Below, piece after piece: positions 45,701-57,439 of a stretch of 64,000 nt of DNA. Made by a program: the position numbers and the translations under genes. The first letter of the stretch is position 1; each line of letters begins with the position of its first letter. The notes beneath the pieces were generated by a model. It ran no database searches and was not told the DNA's origin. It was given only the letters and a program-made list of their open reading frames with translations. The stretch comes from Ipomoea triloba (lineage: Eukaryota > Streptophyta > Magnoliopsida > Solanales > Convolvulaceae): positions 4,753,932-4,817,931 of the forward strand of contig NC_044916.1 in assembly GCF_003576645.1 (NCBI RefSeq), read 5' to 3'.

Positions 45701-45921
45701 TGTATATTCTTTTTCTCTTTTTTCATGATTCGTAGAATCCGTTCTGGTGCATACGAGTTCATGTATGTGCACTCCAATTTCGGCCAAGTGCACTCCAATG
45801 TATAGCCATGTGCACTCCCATTTCAGGTCAGGTAATTTTCTTTTTTGGTCGGTGTGCATATACGAGTTCATGTGTGTGCATAAGTGTACATTGCAGATAA
45901 TGGAGGTGTGATCAACGCGCA

Positions 45922-46302
45922 AACTATATTGTGGACCATGATCATAGTTAATTGTGCAGTTGTGTTGAACAGATACTGCAGCTGTGTTGAAAAGATACTG
46001 CAGTTGTGTTGAAAGGAAACTGCAGTTGCACAGAACAGAGGTCGTTCATCTGTTCAACACAACTGCAGTATCCGTTCAACACAATTACAGTATCTTTTCA
46101 ACACAACTGTAGTATCCGTTCAACACAACTGCAGTTTCAGATGGATGACACGGCCTCTGTTCCGCGCAATTGCAGTCCCTTTTCAACACAAGTGCAGTAT
46201 CCTTTCAACACAACTGCAGTATCAGTTCAACACAACTGCAGTATCAACCATGACCCATGGTCCACAATACATTGTGGACCATGGTCCACGCTATAACAAC
46301 GG
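45922..46302. mobile_element. GGACCATGGTCC-family MITE with internal mirror-image tandem repeats (copy 1)
   Basis: Left end AAACTATATTGTGGACCATG, right end CATGGTCCACGCTATAAC. The left half contains copies of GTTGTGTTGAA.AGATACTGCA and the right half the complement, TTCAACACAACTGCAGTATC, several times. Flanks GTGATCAACGCGC / GTGATCAACGTGC (45909-45921, 46303-46315) match at 12 of 13 bases. Confidence 0.75.
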
Positions 46303-46430
46303 GTGATCAACGTGCATCTTTGCCGAGACGTGTACGAAGTGGAGTGAAAATGGGAATTACCTTAGTCTACCAATGCATGGTGCACACAGATTGACATCTT
46401 TGCCCTAGGATTGTTAATTACTCTCACTCT

Positions 46431-46675
46431 GTCGCATTTTACCTGTCCTATTTACTATTCATTGGTCAAACCAACTCCTTCTTCATTGCTTATTTTCTTT
46501 AGTAATTTTTTATTAAAAATTAATTTTTTGTGTTTAATAGTAGTTTAAATGTAGTTTTTAAATATATAAATTTTATATATTAATACTAAACTTAATATTA
46601 TGAAAAATGGGATTAAAAATAACTTCAGTCAAGTCTCGTTAAACGAATCAGACATCCAAAATGGGACGGAGGTAG
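46431..46675. mobile_element. Stowaway-type MITE (second copy)
   Basis: CTCTCACTCTGTCGCATTTTA at the left and AAAATGGGACGGAGGTAG at the right, flanked by TA. Same family as 3443-3698, also sharing the internal AACTTCAGTCAAG.CTCGTTAA region. Confidence 0.8.
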
Positions 46676-48351
46676 TAATAGCCTAGAACCAACCTATTTT
46701 TTAGGTATTAAATTAAAAGGATCCATCTAATCACAACCCTTCATCAATTAATTCCTATGGATACGATTTAGTCTTATATTCAGAATCAGGTGAGAACCAT
46801 GCCCCAGTTGAGAAACAAATCCAAACCATTGAGTTAGTTTATCTAACGGTTGAAAATAAACAAAACTTTGTAATATTTATGAAAATGAACCCACTCATTT
46901 TAAAATTTGTACTATTTATGAAAATTACCCCGCTCACTTTTTACTTGATTTCCCATCCATCAGATCTTCCAGAACAATGGTTTAGATTTGTCCACACCAG
47001 GTGAAAATATTAAGTGGCTGTGAAATTCTCAAAATGTCCTTGACTTTAACGGTAGTTAACGAGTAAAATCACAGAAGGACTAAATTGGTTAACGCTAGAA
47101 CGATTGAAGGATCGAATATGTTCAAATTTGAAATTAGTGACTACATTACATATCCACTAATAATTGAGGGATCAAAATTGTGCTTTTCCCTTATAATATT
47201 TATTAATTTAAAATGTTATTGTATTCAACTTTTTCAAAAGAAACATTTTACAACTACTGCTGCATGGACCACTTCTCCAATTAAATACAAGTAATTCATG
47301 GGGTATGTATGTATAGTAGGACCTGTAGGTAAAAATTAAATGAGATGCATAATTGAATAGAAACACTACTATTTGGATAGTAGTTGTGAATTTCTCGTAA
47401 ATCAAAAGAATGGAAACACTTCTATCCCATTTTTCAATCACATACACATTTTAAGAGTTAATACTGAAAATGATCTTTCGAATGTGCCATAAATTTCAAT
47501 TTAATTCGAAAGATGTATTGGGTGAGGGACCATTTCAAACATTATCCCATGTTTAACAATTAGAAATGCAAGTACAGAATGTATATAATTTATATATTTA
47601 TAACATTTAGTTTTTTAATTTAATTTGCAAGCTGTATTGGGTGTATATTTAATTTGATGATAGAGAATATTTCTAGATATTTTTTTTAGTACACCCTAAC
47701 TTAATTGAGATAGGGCCTGAACCTTAGATATTCTTTATGAAAAATAATGACATTAAACCACAAGGTAGTTCGCAACTAGTAATTATTTTTTAATTTAAAA
47801 ATGCTCAAAAATTTTATTGTGTTTAGTTGGTAAAACAAAAAAATAAAATGCGATTTATACCTTGTAAATTATATTTGAGTAAATAGTTAGGTATTATTCA
47901 CCAGCATTTTTCAAGTTCATAGCTTTTTTTTTTTCTCTTTTATATTGAGCGGAGCTTTTTAGTGCGAGTTCAGAATCCTGCCACCGTAATGTGATGTCGA
48001 TTGCTATACAAGTATAAGGAAGTAAAGTTGTAATTTCGTTTGATCTAATGAGATTTTCCTATCTCTACAATCTTTTATTTTTCACTTTTACTTTTCCATT
48101 TCTACATCTACAAACCTAATAAGAGCCAATAAAGTAAGGTCTCTAAGGAGAACTAAAAAATGTTAGTGAAATTATTAGTTGAAATGAATGGTTCTTATTA
48201 TTTTGATTTTAGTATTGTTGTTATTTTTTCTACACCCTCTATTATATCATTATTATATTTACTTTTCCTAAATAGCACTGCATTCCATTAGTGTAAACTT
48301 TAGTAACGGGATATTCTGTTAACTATATTATTATTATCATTATTAAATTTA

Positions 48352-48360
<9 letters not shown>
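46676..48360. other. Intergenic DNA, nothing recognised
   Basis: AT-rich. Parts of 46740-47190 use the phrases GGACTAAATTGGTTAA and GAGGGATCAAA that occur in other MITEs of this window, but no ends can be fixed. Confidence 0.4.
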
Positions 48361-48384
<24 letters not shown>

Positions 48385-48719
48385 ACATATATACTCGTTG
48401 TTGATTTTGATAAGAAAGGTCTTAGGTTCGGATCTCATCTCAATCAAAATTGGCATAATTGTATTTACCAAAAAAAAAAAAGAATTGGCATAATTGTTGA
48501 ACTTATACTATGAATATATTAGAGTGTATTAAAAAAATACAATATAAAATTTGACATTAACTTTGGTCAGTTAATCAAAAATTCATTTCTTGCGGGAGTG
48601 GCAACAATAGCAAGCATGGATCATGCAAAACTGATAAAATTAATAGGATTTTGTGTTGCAAAAATTATTCTTGGGGTACTATATATCCCGTGATGGTGCT
48701 TCATGTTTTTGCCACATGC

Positions 48720-48753
<34 letters not shown>

Positions 48754-49049
48754 AACGTACTCATTATTGATTTTAATAAGAAAAGTCTTAGGTTTGAACC
48801 TCATCTCAATCAGAATTGACATAATTGTTGAACTTACACTATAAATATGTTAGAATGTATTAAAAAATACAATATAAAATTTGACAATAAATTTGGTCAA
48901 TTAATAAAGAATTCAATTTTTGCGGGTGGTAACAATAGGAAGCATAGATAATGCCAAATTGGTAAAATTAATAGGGTTTTATGTTGCAAAAATTCTTCTT
49001 GGGGTACTATATATCCCGTGATGGTGCTTCATATTTTTACCACAGGTCA
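48361..49049. repeat. Tandem duplication of about 345-367 bp
   Basis: Each unit starts with (ATT)n, then ACTC.TT.TTGATTTT.ATAAGAAA and a B-box-like TTAGGTTCGGATCTC, and ends GGGGTACTATATATCCCGTG. The second unit (from 48721) has diverged by more than 10%, so it is an old duplication and not an assembly error. No gene. Confidence 0.75.
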
Positions 49050-49837
49050 TATTTATGGATTACTTGAAATAGTATTTTTGGATACTATCCTCTAAACTTC
49101 TATTACACCACCATGTCATAATTATTTTTATAAAAATTTTGATAATCTTGCATATTTTTTTCGGATGAAAATGAGGGGTGGCATGGGACCCGGGCCGCAT
49201 GTGGTTCTTCTCCCACTTGGGATAGCCATTCTATCTTTGTCCAACAGTTCATCGATCCCAGGCGGTGCCCTCATTAACATTGACATCATTGTTGCATCTC
49301 TTTGTAACTCTGGTTAACACAGGTCATTACATGATCCCCAATCGTAAAACACCCCTAACACTTGTGCAAGAATCATTGGAATAATCTAAACTCCTCCTTA
49401 ACCTTTGATTTTAAGTTTATTTTTTGTAAACTTGTTTAATTCTTATTTTTATTTTTTATGATCTCTATGCCAGGTACCAACTAGCTTCTAATTGCTTGAC
49501 ATATCTTGTGCTTAACTTGCATTCTATTTTGCTTTCCTTTGCGCATATATGCGGGATTCCATTCACATGCTCACTAACTAAAGGCAATTATATCTTTATT
49601 TATAGATAAATTCGCAAATGATAAAAATAAGTCCAATGAATTTAGATAAGCATTAATTCAAGCTAGCAAATAAAAGAGATGAACGAACAAAAGATACACA
49701 CAAACAAAAGAGACAGCATGACAGTAAACTCATAAAATATATTATCTCAGCCTATAAATTTCATTATTCTAATATATAAAATACATTATCTTCGCAAAGA
49801 TTTTTATTTTAACATAAAAAAATGTGATATTGGACAA
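49050..49837. other. Intergenic DNA, nothing recognised
   Basis: AT-rich apart from a short GC patch at 49165-49200 (GGGTGGCATGGGACCCGGGC). No gene supported. Confidence 0.4.
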
Positions 49838-50220
49838 TGATCCATACAACTAATCACCAATTATACTTTGGACCATGGTCCACAAAGCATTGTGGACAGT
49901 CGCAAATTATATTGTGGACCATGGTCATAGCTGATATTGCAGTTGTGTTGAAAATATATTGCAGTTGCGTTGAAAGGAAACTGCAGTTACACGGAACAGA
50001 GGTCGTTCATCCGTTCAACACAACTGCACAACTGCAGTATCCGTTCAACACAACTGCAGAATCCGTTCAACACAACTGCAGAATCCGTTCAACACAACTG
50101 CAGTTCCAGATAAATGACATGACCTCTGTTCCGCGCAACTACAGTTCCCTTTCAACACAACTGCAGTATGTTAAACGTAGTATCAACCATGACACATGGT
50201 CCACGATATAACGACTGGTG
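49838..50220. mobile_element. GGACCATGGTCC-family MITE (copy 2)
   Basis: TTATACTTTGGACCATGGTCC at the left and CATGGTCCACGATATAAC at the right, with the same internal CCGTTCAACACAACTGCAG repeats and their complement as copy 1. TGGACAAT occurs at both flanks (49831, 50219). The boundaries are approximate. Confidence 0.65.
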
Positions 50221-50378
50221 GACAATAGTTCAAAATGCTGTCATTTCTTCTGATGAATGTAATTTGCCGGGCTTTATCTGAAAATTTTCGTCTAATGAAC
50301 AGTAAAATTCGTAGGCCACCAGGAGCGCGAGCGCTTTCGTTGGAACATTATTTATGTGTTTTGCATGGCTGAGAGATG

Positions 50379-50387
50379 TATATAAAG
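50379..50387 (+). promoter_or_regulatory. TATA box of the phospholipase pseudogene
   Basis: TATATAAAG, conserved with genes 1 and 2, followed by the shared leader CACGTAGCTTCACCACC. Confidence 0.55.
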
Positions 50388-50487
50388 CCCAGGAATCTGC
50401 ACGTAGCTTCACCACCACAACATCTAAACTGAAATACCTTTACAAAAAAAAAAAAATATATATATATATATATATAGAGAATTGAAG

Positions 50488-51512
50488 ATGAGTTGCATTT
50501 CTGCAGAAAGATGGAGGGTTCTAAGTGGGAGTGATAACTGGGAAGGGCTACTGGAGCCTTTGGATTCTGATCTCCGCAGTTACCTCATTCACTACGGAGC
50601 CATGATTGCACCTTGCGGCGATGCTTTCATTAACGAACCAGCTTCCAAAAATATTGGATTACCGCGATACGCCAGGAAAAACCTCTTTAAAAATACAGGA
50701 CTTGTGAATGGAAACCCTTTAAAGTATATCTATAATTCAATTCAATTCTCTCTTTAATTTCTTTCTTCTTTCTATCATTATATATATATATATATGCATG
50801 CTTTACTGTATGTTTCAGATATGAAGTGACCAAATACTTTTATGCATCATCTGGATTCACAATCCCAGGGTATAATGATAGGCCAGCGAAGGCGGATGCA
50901 GGGCTAAGGGAATCAAACTGGATTGGATATGTTGCTGTGGCCACTGATGAAGGAAAAGTTGATTTGGGACAAAGAGACATTGTGGTTGTTTGGAGGGGAA
51001 CAGTCCGACCCTTAGAGTGGATTACTGATGACACAGTCACTTTTGTTAATGCAAGCCCCAAAGTAGGGGATGAGAATTTTTAAAAAGCCTTCTCGATCTA
51101 AGCCACAAAACCTTCGAGCCTTGCGAATCTCCGACGTCCATGATATTGTTCCAACATTTCCGTTGTCTGCACCGAAAGATGGTACCTTAGCTTACTGCCA
51201 TTAATTCCTTATGTACATGTGGTGGAGGGTATTGCAATTGAATCTAAGAAATCCGACTATTTGAAGCCTGAGGTATTCAACTTTCACGACTTGATGCTTT
51301 ATTTGCATGGAATTGATTTATACCAGAGGCCTGAAGGAAACTTTGAGCTCGTCTTTGATTATACCCAACTTAATAAGTATCAGGATGCTTTGAAAGACGA
51401 GAAACAGATACCCAAAGAATGGTTTAACATAAAGGATAAGGGAATGGTTCAGCAGGACAAAGGGAATTATATCCTTGACGATCATGAGCCGGATGATGAT
51501 GTGATGTTTTAA
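50488..51512 (+). pseudogene. Phospholipase A1-II pseudogene, catalytic core deleted
   Basis: Exon 1 (50488-50723) and the start of exon 2 (from 50819, after TTTCAG) are well preserved up to VTFVN. Exon 2 then fuses directly to the exon 3 text ASPKVGDENF, so the end of exon 2, intron 2 and the GHSLG nucleophile region are missing. The join falls in a shared ATGC, pointing to a microhomology deletion. A stop follows at 51081-51083 and a frameshifted stretch to about 51215. The C-terminal part (51219-51512, FHDLMLYLHG... to ILDDHEPDD) is open. The start is the ATG at 50488, not the TTG six bases before. It cannot make an active lipase. The promoter is intact, so it may still be transcribed. Confidence 0.88.
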
Positions 51513-51539
51513 ATAGAAACTGTTTCGCACATGCTTGTG

Positions 51540-52884
51540 TGTTTGAATATAATAAAATTAAACTAAGTCTTCTCTAGCACCTTAATTTCTGTAATTATTC
51601 GGTGTGTTTTGAATAAAATTGGAGCTGAGGCAACTAGCCGCTTGTGGCTAGCTGTCTAGTCCAATGCACGTGTGCAAGGTTTGCTAGCTTGTTTTTGAAT
51701 TATTATGTTTCAATCATCTCAGCTCTTTTTTCAGCAATCCTATATATAAAAGACTTGATCGAATTGCTTTTACTTTGCTTTAATTTGTTCCTGCTTAACA
51801 AAACCAATTTAATTTGCTACTCAAATCTGAGATTGTTTACATTGAATAATATAAATCTGATCTTCTTTCTAGCTGTTTTTTGCACATTCCTGGCTTTCAA
51901 CATATAAACACGTGCCATTCCACTGGTTGTTCCATAATAAAAAACATCACTACAAAATTCCCAAAATCCACAAATCCCAAAAAATATATATAAAAATTAA
52001 AAAATCTCACAAAAGAAACTACAAACATCTAGAAATTCATAAAAGACACTAACAAACACATAAAAGTACCACACCAATACTTGTTTATGAAACTACGACC
52101 CTTTTGTTTAAATAGGGTCGCGATTTCTTATTAATTTATTTATCATTTTGTCACCCCGTATTTCTTTAAAACATACACTACCTTTCTTTTAACAAGGGTA
52201 ACGAAAAGTGAGATTTATAAGCTTTCTTTTGTACTAGTGATCTCTTGTGTAGTTTTTTTTTTTGAATTATACTAACTCTATTACAATGCAGTATTTGTTC
52301 AATCTCTTGTGTAGTTTGTGAGCTAACACAATAGATGTAATGAGACAAAATTTAGAAAGTAGAATTAAATGTTACAATATCTCAATAAAGGATGATTAAA
52401 GGCAAAAATTGCTCTTTAAAAAATTAATACTAAATATTTGTATTTTGTAATGATTATAATTTGTTATCAAAGAATCCAATTTAACCTGGCAAGCACAATT
52501 TTTTAAAACATATTATATCAGGATGTCTACCTGATGGCGTTCACATCAGCAACACAATCCAAGGAACCTGAGTAATATCTGTTTGGAGGCTCAAGAATAT
52601 CTTTCCTTTAGATTATATTAAATGTATTTTCATTTTCCATGTGTCTTTTACAATTCATAGAATTTAAATGTTCTGTTGCTTCTTAATTTCATTCCTATAT
52701 ATTAGGCCATTTTGTAATTCAAAAGGACAAAGAAATCATATTTGAATGTACTTCCTACTCAGTTTGAATGAATCATTAAAACTCCTTTTTGCTACTGCAT
52801 GCGTTCTTTATCACTACCTTATACAAATAAATTAAAAGTTCAAAATTAAATTCTTAAAAAATTATAGCCACCAAGGCACCAATT
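51540..52884. other. 3' flank of the pseudogene and intergenic DNA
   Basis: 51560-51900 matches the 3' flank of phospholipase gene 2 (9540-9900, inverted), showing that the duplication included downstream sequence. The remainder is AT-rich without a supported gene. Confidence 0.5.
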
Positions 52885-52996
52885 AAACCGGTGTCAGAAT
52901 GGCATAATGCACTTCTTTTCTCTGTTATCATTTCGCCAAATACATTTCTGGTGAAATTCAATTCATGGCATGTTTATGCATAAAATAGTTGGAATC

Positions 52997-55201
52997 TCAA
53001 ACTACAAGATTGAGAATTGCAGCAATTGGACTCCTGACAACATATCTAGAAGAACACCATTTCAGATATCCTTCAACAACCGTTGCATTTGTGGGGGAAG
53101 TGGAACGGGTGAATGTCACTCGATACGAAGCCTTCTGGTTCAACTCCGAGAAGTTCAACGTGGGAGGCTCAACGGTCACGCTAACGCCATCGGGTGGAGC
53201 AATTTTGACTGTGTACGATGAACTGGCCTCTCCAACATTTGTCACGGTTCTGGTGTATGTTTGTGATCCTGATGTACTAAGAAGAATAAGAGAAAACGAA
53301 GGGTAGTTTAGTTCTGCTTCTGGGATGGTTGCTGAACAGGTGACATTACGTTGCAAAAGGAGGCCTACTTGTTTATCTGTGTATCCTAATCCGCACAAGT
53401 AAAGCACATAGTCTTCAGGTGCGACGTCATAAACTAGCCCTGGATCGTTGGCTCTTGATGGATTAACCTGGCCAGCCCCAAGTGTAAAGATGTTAGCTGG
53501 GAGGCGCCTTTCGTCTTCGATTTTGTTGTTCCCGAGGTTAGTAGTGTCAGAGGTAGTGATGATTGCTGACTTGATTGCAGCAGGAGACCAATTGGGGTGC
53601 TCACTCTTGAGCAAAGCCGCAACACCGGATAGGTGCGGGCACGACATTGAGGTACCTGAAATAATGTTGAACGTTGGTTTCGAGTCCGTCCTGTTTTCGA
53701 CAGAAACTGGCCAGGCCGCAATGATGTTCACGCCTGGACCTACAATGTCTGGTTTCAGAATTCCCGGGCTAGCGTTGCTCGGCCCCCGAGACGAAAAGAA
53801 GGAAACAGCCGGGGCGTGAGGGTCACCAATTACAGTTCCCTTGAACTGGATTGTTGCAGTGGGGTTTGAGGTTGAGTTTAGGTAAGATTTCACCTTTTCT
53901 CCATCGGCAAAGCCAAGGTGTGTGGCAGGGAGGGCATTAGGTAGTGCAAATGTGGTGTAACCCATGAAGTCCTGGTTCACAAGAATCATGGCAGCCCCGC
54001 CAGCTTCCTTCACAACCGTTCCCTTTATAAATGCCGGCACTAGACCACCCACATCACACACCACAACTTTTCCTTTCACATCATAGTTGTCCAGTGACGA
54101 ATTGCCGCAATATTTAGCAGTAAAATCACTGGCGTTCATCCCTGGATACACAAGTGGAAGTAATTCCTTAGAAAAATCATCAGGCTGATAAGCTGATTGC
54201 CCATCTACTTCTTCCCCGTTTCCAAGACGTGCCGTTGCCACCACATTTCTATCAACCGTGGCGGCTCCCACCGTGAGAATCCAGGGCGCTTCGTTTGACA
54301 AAGTGCTAACATCAGGCCCTGAATTCCCAGCGGCACAGCTAACAAAAATCCCCTTTTCCATAGCCCTATAAGTAGCCAGGGCTATAACATCATCATAGAA
54401 AGGTCCAGACGATCCACCCAGGGAAATTGAAACCACATCTACACCATCCTCAATGGCCGCATCCATGCCCGCCAAAATGTCACTTTCAGGACAACCCCCA
54501 CCACAGACCTTGTACATAGCCAAGTGTGCCCGAGGTGCGATTCCCGTGGCGATGCCATTATCGCTTCCATAGACATTAGCACCGCCTACGAAGTTCCCAG
54601 CAGCCGTGCTTGACGTGTGTGTGCCATGTCCAACATAGTCGAACGAGGTAGACTGATTTCCACTCCGGAAACTCTTTGCTCCAATCAGCTTGTTGTTACA
54701 CTCAAAATTGTCACATTTCCCCTTCCACTTAGCCGGTGGAGGAGGCATCCCATCATCATTAAACGATGGGTGTTCATGGAAAACTCCAGTATCCAGCACC
54801 CCAATGATCACGCCTTCGCCATAGTTGGAGCTCTTCCAGAACCCTGAATTCAGGTGCAGCCCCAAGAAGTCTGGAGTGTGGGTTGTCTGCAACTTTAACA
54901 CTCTCTGGGGCCGCGCATACACGAAACCATCCATCTTCTCCATGGCCTTCACTGCATCAGGGGATAATTCAGCAGCAAAACCGCTAATAACATGCTGATA
55001 AGAGTAGATTATGTTGGAGGAATCCGTTGATGTTTCCACTGCCGAACGCATAAACGACTGATAATGTGAATCTCTTGAGATCAGACCGTCTGGTAACTCA
55101 ACATGAACAATGTAAATCTCAGACTCAATCGCGAAAATGGCAGAAAAATGAAGAGATGCAATGCAGAGAAAAGTTAGAACAAGGTTCAAGTAATTAGCCA
55201 T
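52997..55201 (-). CDS. Subtilisin-like serine protease (P69/SBT1-like), inverted second copy
   Basis: 734 codons, no intron, the same length as the plus-strand copy; by my count about 60 residues differ (roughly 92% identity). All key parts are kept: signal peptide, I9 propeptide, GVLDTGV Asp137, GHGTHT His195, AAGNSGP Asn293, GTSMSCPH Ser518 and fibronectin-III-like end. Differences concentrate in the protease-associated region (about 365-455) and the C-terminal domain (SLILLSTSGSQ for SIRLVNPSRSQ), which could alter substrate choice; that is inference. Both copies look functional. Expression may differ, since its upstream region has taken in two MITEs at 55628 and 56495. Confidence 0.95.
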   Translation of the reverse strand: MANYLNLVLTFLCIASLHFSAIFAIESEIYIVHVELPDGLISRDSHYQSFMRSAVETSTDSSNIIYSYQHVISGFAAELSPDAVKAMEKMDGFVYARPQRVLKLQTTHTPDFLGLHLNSGFWKSSNYGEGVIIGVLDTGVFHEHPSFNDDGMPPPPAKWKGKCDNFECNNKLIGAKSFRSGNQSTSFDYVGHGTHTSSTAAGNFVGGANVYGSDNGIATGIAPRAHLAMYKVCGGGCPESDILAGMDAAIEDGVDVVSISLGGSSGPFYDDVIALATYRAMEKGIFVSCAAGNSGPDVSTLSNEAPWILTVGAATVDRNVVATARLGNGEEVDGQSAYQPDDFSKELLPLVYPGMNASDFTAKYCGNSSLDNYDVKGKVVVCDVGGLVPAFIKGTVVKEAGGAAMILVNQDFMGYTTFALPNALPATHLGFADGEKVKSYLNSTSNPTATIQFKGTVIGDPHAPAVSFFSSRGPSNASPGILKPDIVGPGVNIIAAWPVSVENRTDSKPTFNIISGTSMSCPHLSGVAALLKSEHPNWSPAAIKSAIITTSDTTNLGNNKIEDERRLPANIFTLGAGQVNPSRANDPGLVYDVAPEDYVLYLCGLGYTDKQVGLLLQRNVTCSATIPEAELNYPSFSLILLSTSGSQTYTRTVTNVGEASSSYTVKIAPPDGVSVTVEPPTLNFSELNQKASYRVTFTRSTSPTNATVVEGYLKWCSSRYVVRSPIAAILNLVV

Positions 55202-55627
55202 TTTCGCTATAGATTAATCGAGCTAACTAGTCCCTTGATTTATAATCTCATATCTACATATATAGTACGTCCTCACCTTGCATACGTTAATTTAGATGAA
55301 GTTATCTATGGATAATGGAATTCTTTGGTGATAACATGAATGGTTGGTTTCACAGATTAAAACTCTATATGTATGTTTCCCAACGTCGTTTTCCTAAGAA
55401 GCGATACAAGGCCAATCATGTTTTGCCGAACAAGTTTATTAATTAAACTCATCTCAAATCTTGAGAATTGGAGTCCTGTTGATCATAACAAACAAAACCA
55501 AAGTTTGAACACACAGAAGAAGATAATTAAGACTGGGCAACATGAATATTTAATTGTCATTTAACGGCAAAACGGCAGGCCTTCCAGAAACAATAACGAC
55601 ATCTTTGGCCTGCCAATCATTGCTCCA

Positions 55628-56182
55628 ATCATTATACCATCCACCAGGGTTCACACAACACTATGGACCGTGGTTTGTGTTTGTGTTTTGTGTTATGACT
55701 TTTTTGTATTTTGGATTAAGAAATTCTGTACTTTATGAGTATGAATTTTGTACCTAGAACAAATTAACTTTTTATATTTTGGGTTATGAAATTCGGTACT
55801 TTATGAGTATGAATTTTGTACCCAGAACAAATTAATACTTGTGTTTTAAATTATGAATTTTTGTATATTGTGTCGTGGAATTTTGTGCATATAAATACAA
55901 ATTATGTACCTAAATCAGATTTGAAAAATAAGTAAATATATGTCTTGTATTATTATTTTTTGTGTCTTATGTTATGAGATTCTGTATCTTACAAGTATAA
56001 ATTATGTACTTCCTCTTTTCAATCCAGCTAGGTCAGTAACGCTATGATGTGCGTCTTGTGTTGTACTTTTTCGTATCTTATGTTATGAAATTATGTACTT
56101 TACGAGTATGAATTTTCTACATCATTGTCTTGATTCGGTGTCCACACTACTAAGTGGACCATGATCCATGATATAAATTGCC
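55628..56182. mobile_element. GGACC.TGGTCC-family MITE, 11-bp target duplication (copy 3)
   Basis: TCATTGCTCCA flanks both sides (55617-55627, 56183-56193), and the opposite arm has it once (41337-41347), proving insertion after the duplication. The left part has CACTATGGACCGTGG and the right part TGGACCATGATCCATG. The interior is repeated 'ATGAATTTTGTACC / TTATGAAATTCGTACTTT' phrases. Confidence 0.85.
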
Positions 56183-56494
56183 TCATTGCTCCACATCTTT
56201 CTTTAAAATACATACATAATCTAAGATAGATATTCGGAGATTGACTCTTTCAATACACCCAAAGACCTTCAATTGCCTTCCTTTGCAAGTATACTCACCC
56301 AACGTTTGAAAAATGAAGAAAATATAATATGATTACTTTGATTTACAAGAAGTCCACAATTACCACCCAAAGTTGTGCTCCGTGAGACCAACAGTGCTGG
56401 TGTGTTTTCTAAATATTAAATAAAATGAAATACAAAATTACTATTAATGGCATGTATTATTATAATCAGAATTTTTATGGTACTGGTAGTACGC

Positions 56495-57049
56495 AAATTA
56501 TATCATGGACCGTGGTCCACAATGCATTCTACTGTGGACCGCGCATCAAAACGACATCGTTTTGATTAATGAAAACAGACGGATGAATTCGCGCCACTCA
56601 CTTTCAGTTCATATACACTGCAGTTACATTTCAACACAACTTCAGTTACATTTCAACACAACTACTGTTACATTTTGATATAACTACAGTTTCATTCGAT
56701 AATATAAAAACACAAATGTGAAACTGTTATTCAGTATCATATCAGTTCATATACACTGTAGTTACATTTCAATACAACTACAGTTACATTTCGATATAAC
56801 TACAGTTTCATTCGATAATATAAAACACAAATGTGAAACTGTTATTCAGTATCAGTTCATATACACTGCAGTTACATTTCAACACAACTACAGTTACATT
56901 TCGATATAACTACAGTTTCATTCGATAATATCAAAACAAATGTAAGGCAGTATCTTTTGAGATGAACTGTAGTGTCAATTACGGGCTCCGTCTCCCACTT
57001 ACTGAAATGACGTCGTTTTGAGACCACGGTCCACGATATAAGAACTGCG
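56495..57049. mobile_element. GGACCGTGGTCC-family MITE, 10-bp target duplication (copy 4)
   Basis: GGTAGTACGC at 56485-56494 and 57050-57059. Termini ATTATATCATGGACCGTGG and CCACGGTCCACGATATAAG. A unit of about 108 bp (TTACATTTCGATATAACTAC and neighbours) is present three times at 56615-56940. The opposite arm lacks the insertion. Confidence 0.85.
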
Positions 57050-57439
57050 GGTAGTACGCCTTTTGGTACCCCGTATATACTAGCTTGGAGCGCACAATTA
57101 TTGACATATGCTTAGATGGATTGTATTAGACAGTGTCAATATTGTTGGTTTTGAACGGGTAAAAAGTTTACAAGTCCAATTAATATATTGAACTAGCTAG
57201 TAAAAAGTTTATAAATTAGGAGTTTTTTTTTTTTTTTGAAAATATAAATTAGGAGTTAATAGTGTTAGTTTTATGACTTTTGCGCTTACAACTAGAATAA
57301 CGAGTATATAAAAACTATAAAGAAAGTATGGAGAATATAAATATGTTGTATTGATGTGAATTGCTTGTAAATAGTGAAAATTATTGTTTTTTTCCCCTCT
57401 CCATGTAGCCTAACATGGAACAGAAATCCTAGCAGTTGT

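Larger units (their letters stand above)
52885..56490. repeat. Right arm of the inverted subtilase duplication
   Basis: Counterpart of 41040-44030. Homology is broken only by the MITE at 55628-56182, and the outer end is interrupted by the MITE at 56495-57049. Confidence 0.85.

Noticed and set aside
50482..50487. Frames for the phospholipases beginning with MKMS
   Set aside because: The first codon is TTG in all three copies; the ATG two codons later is the start.
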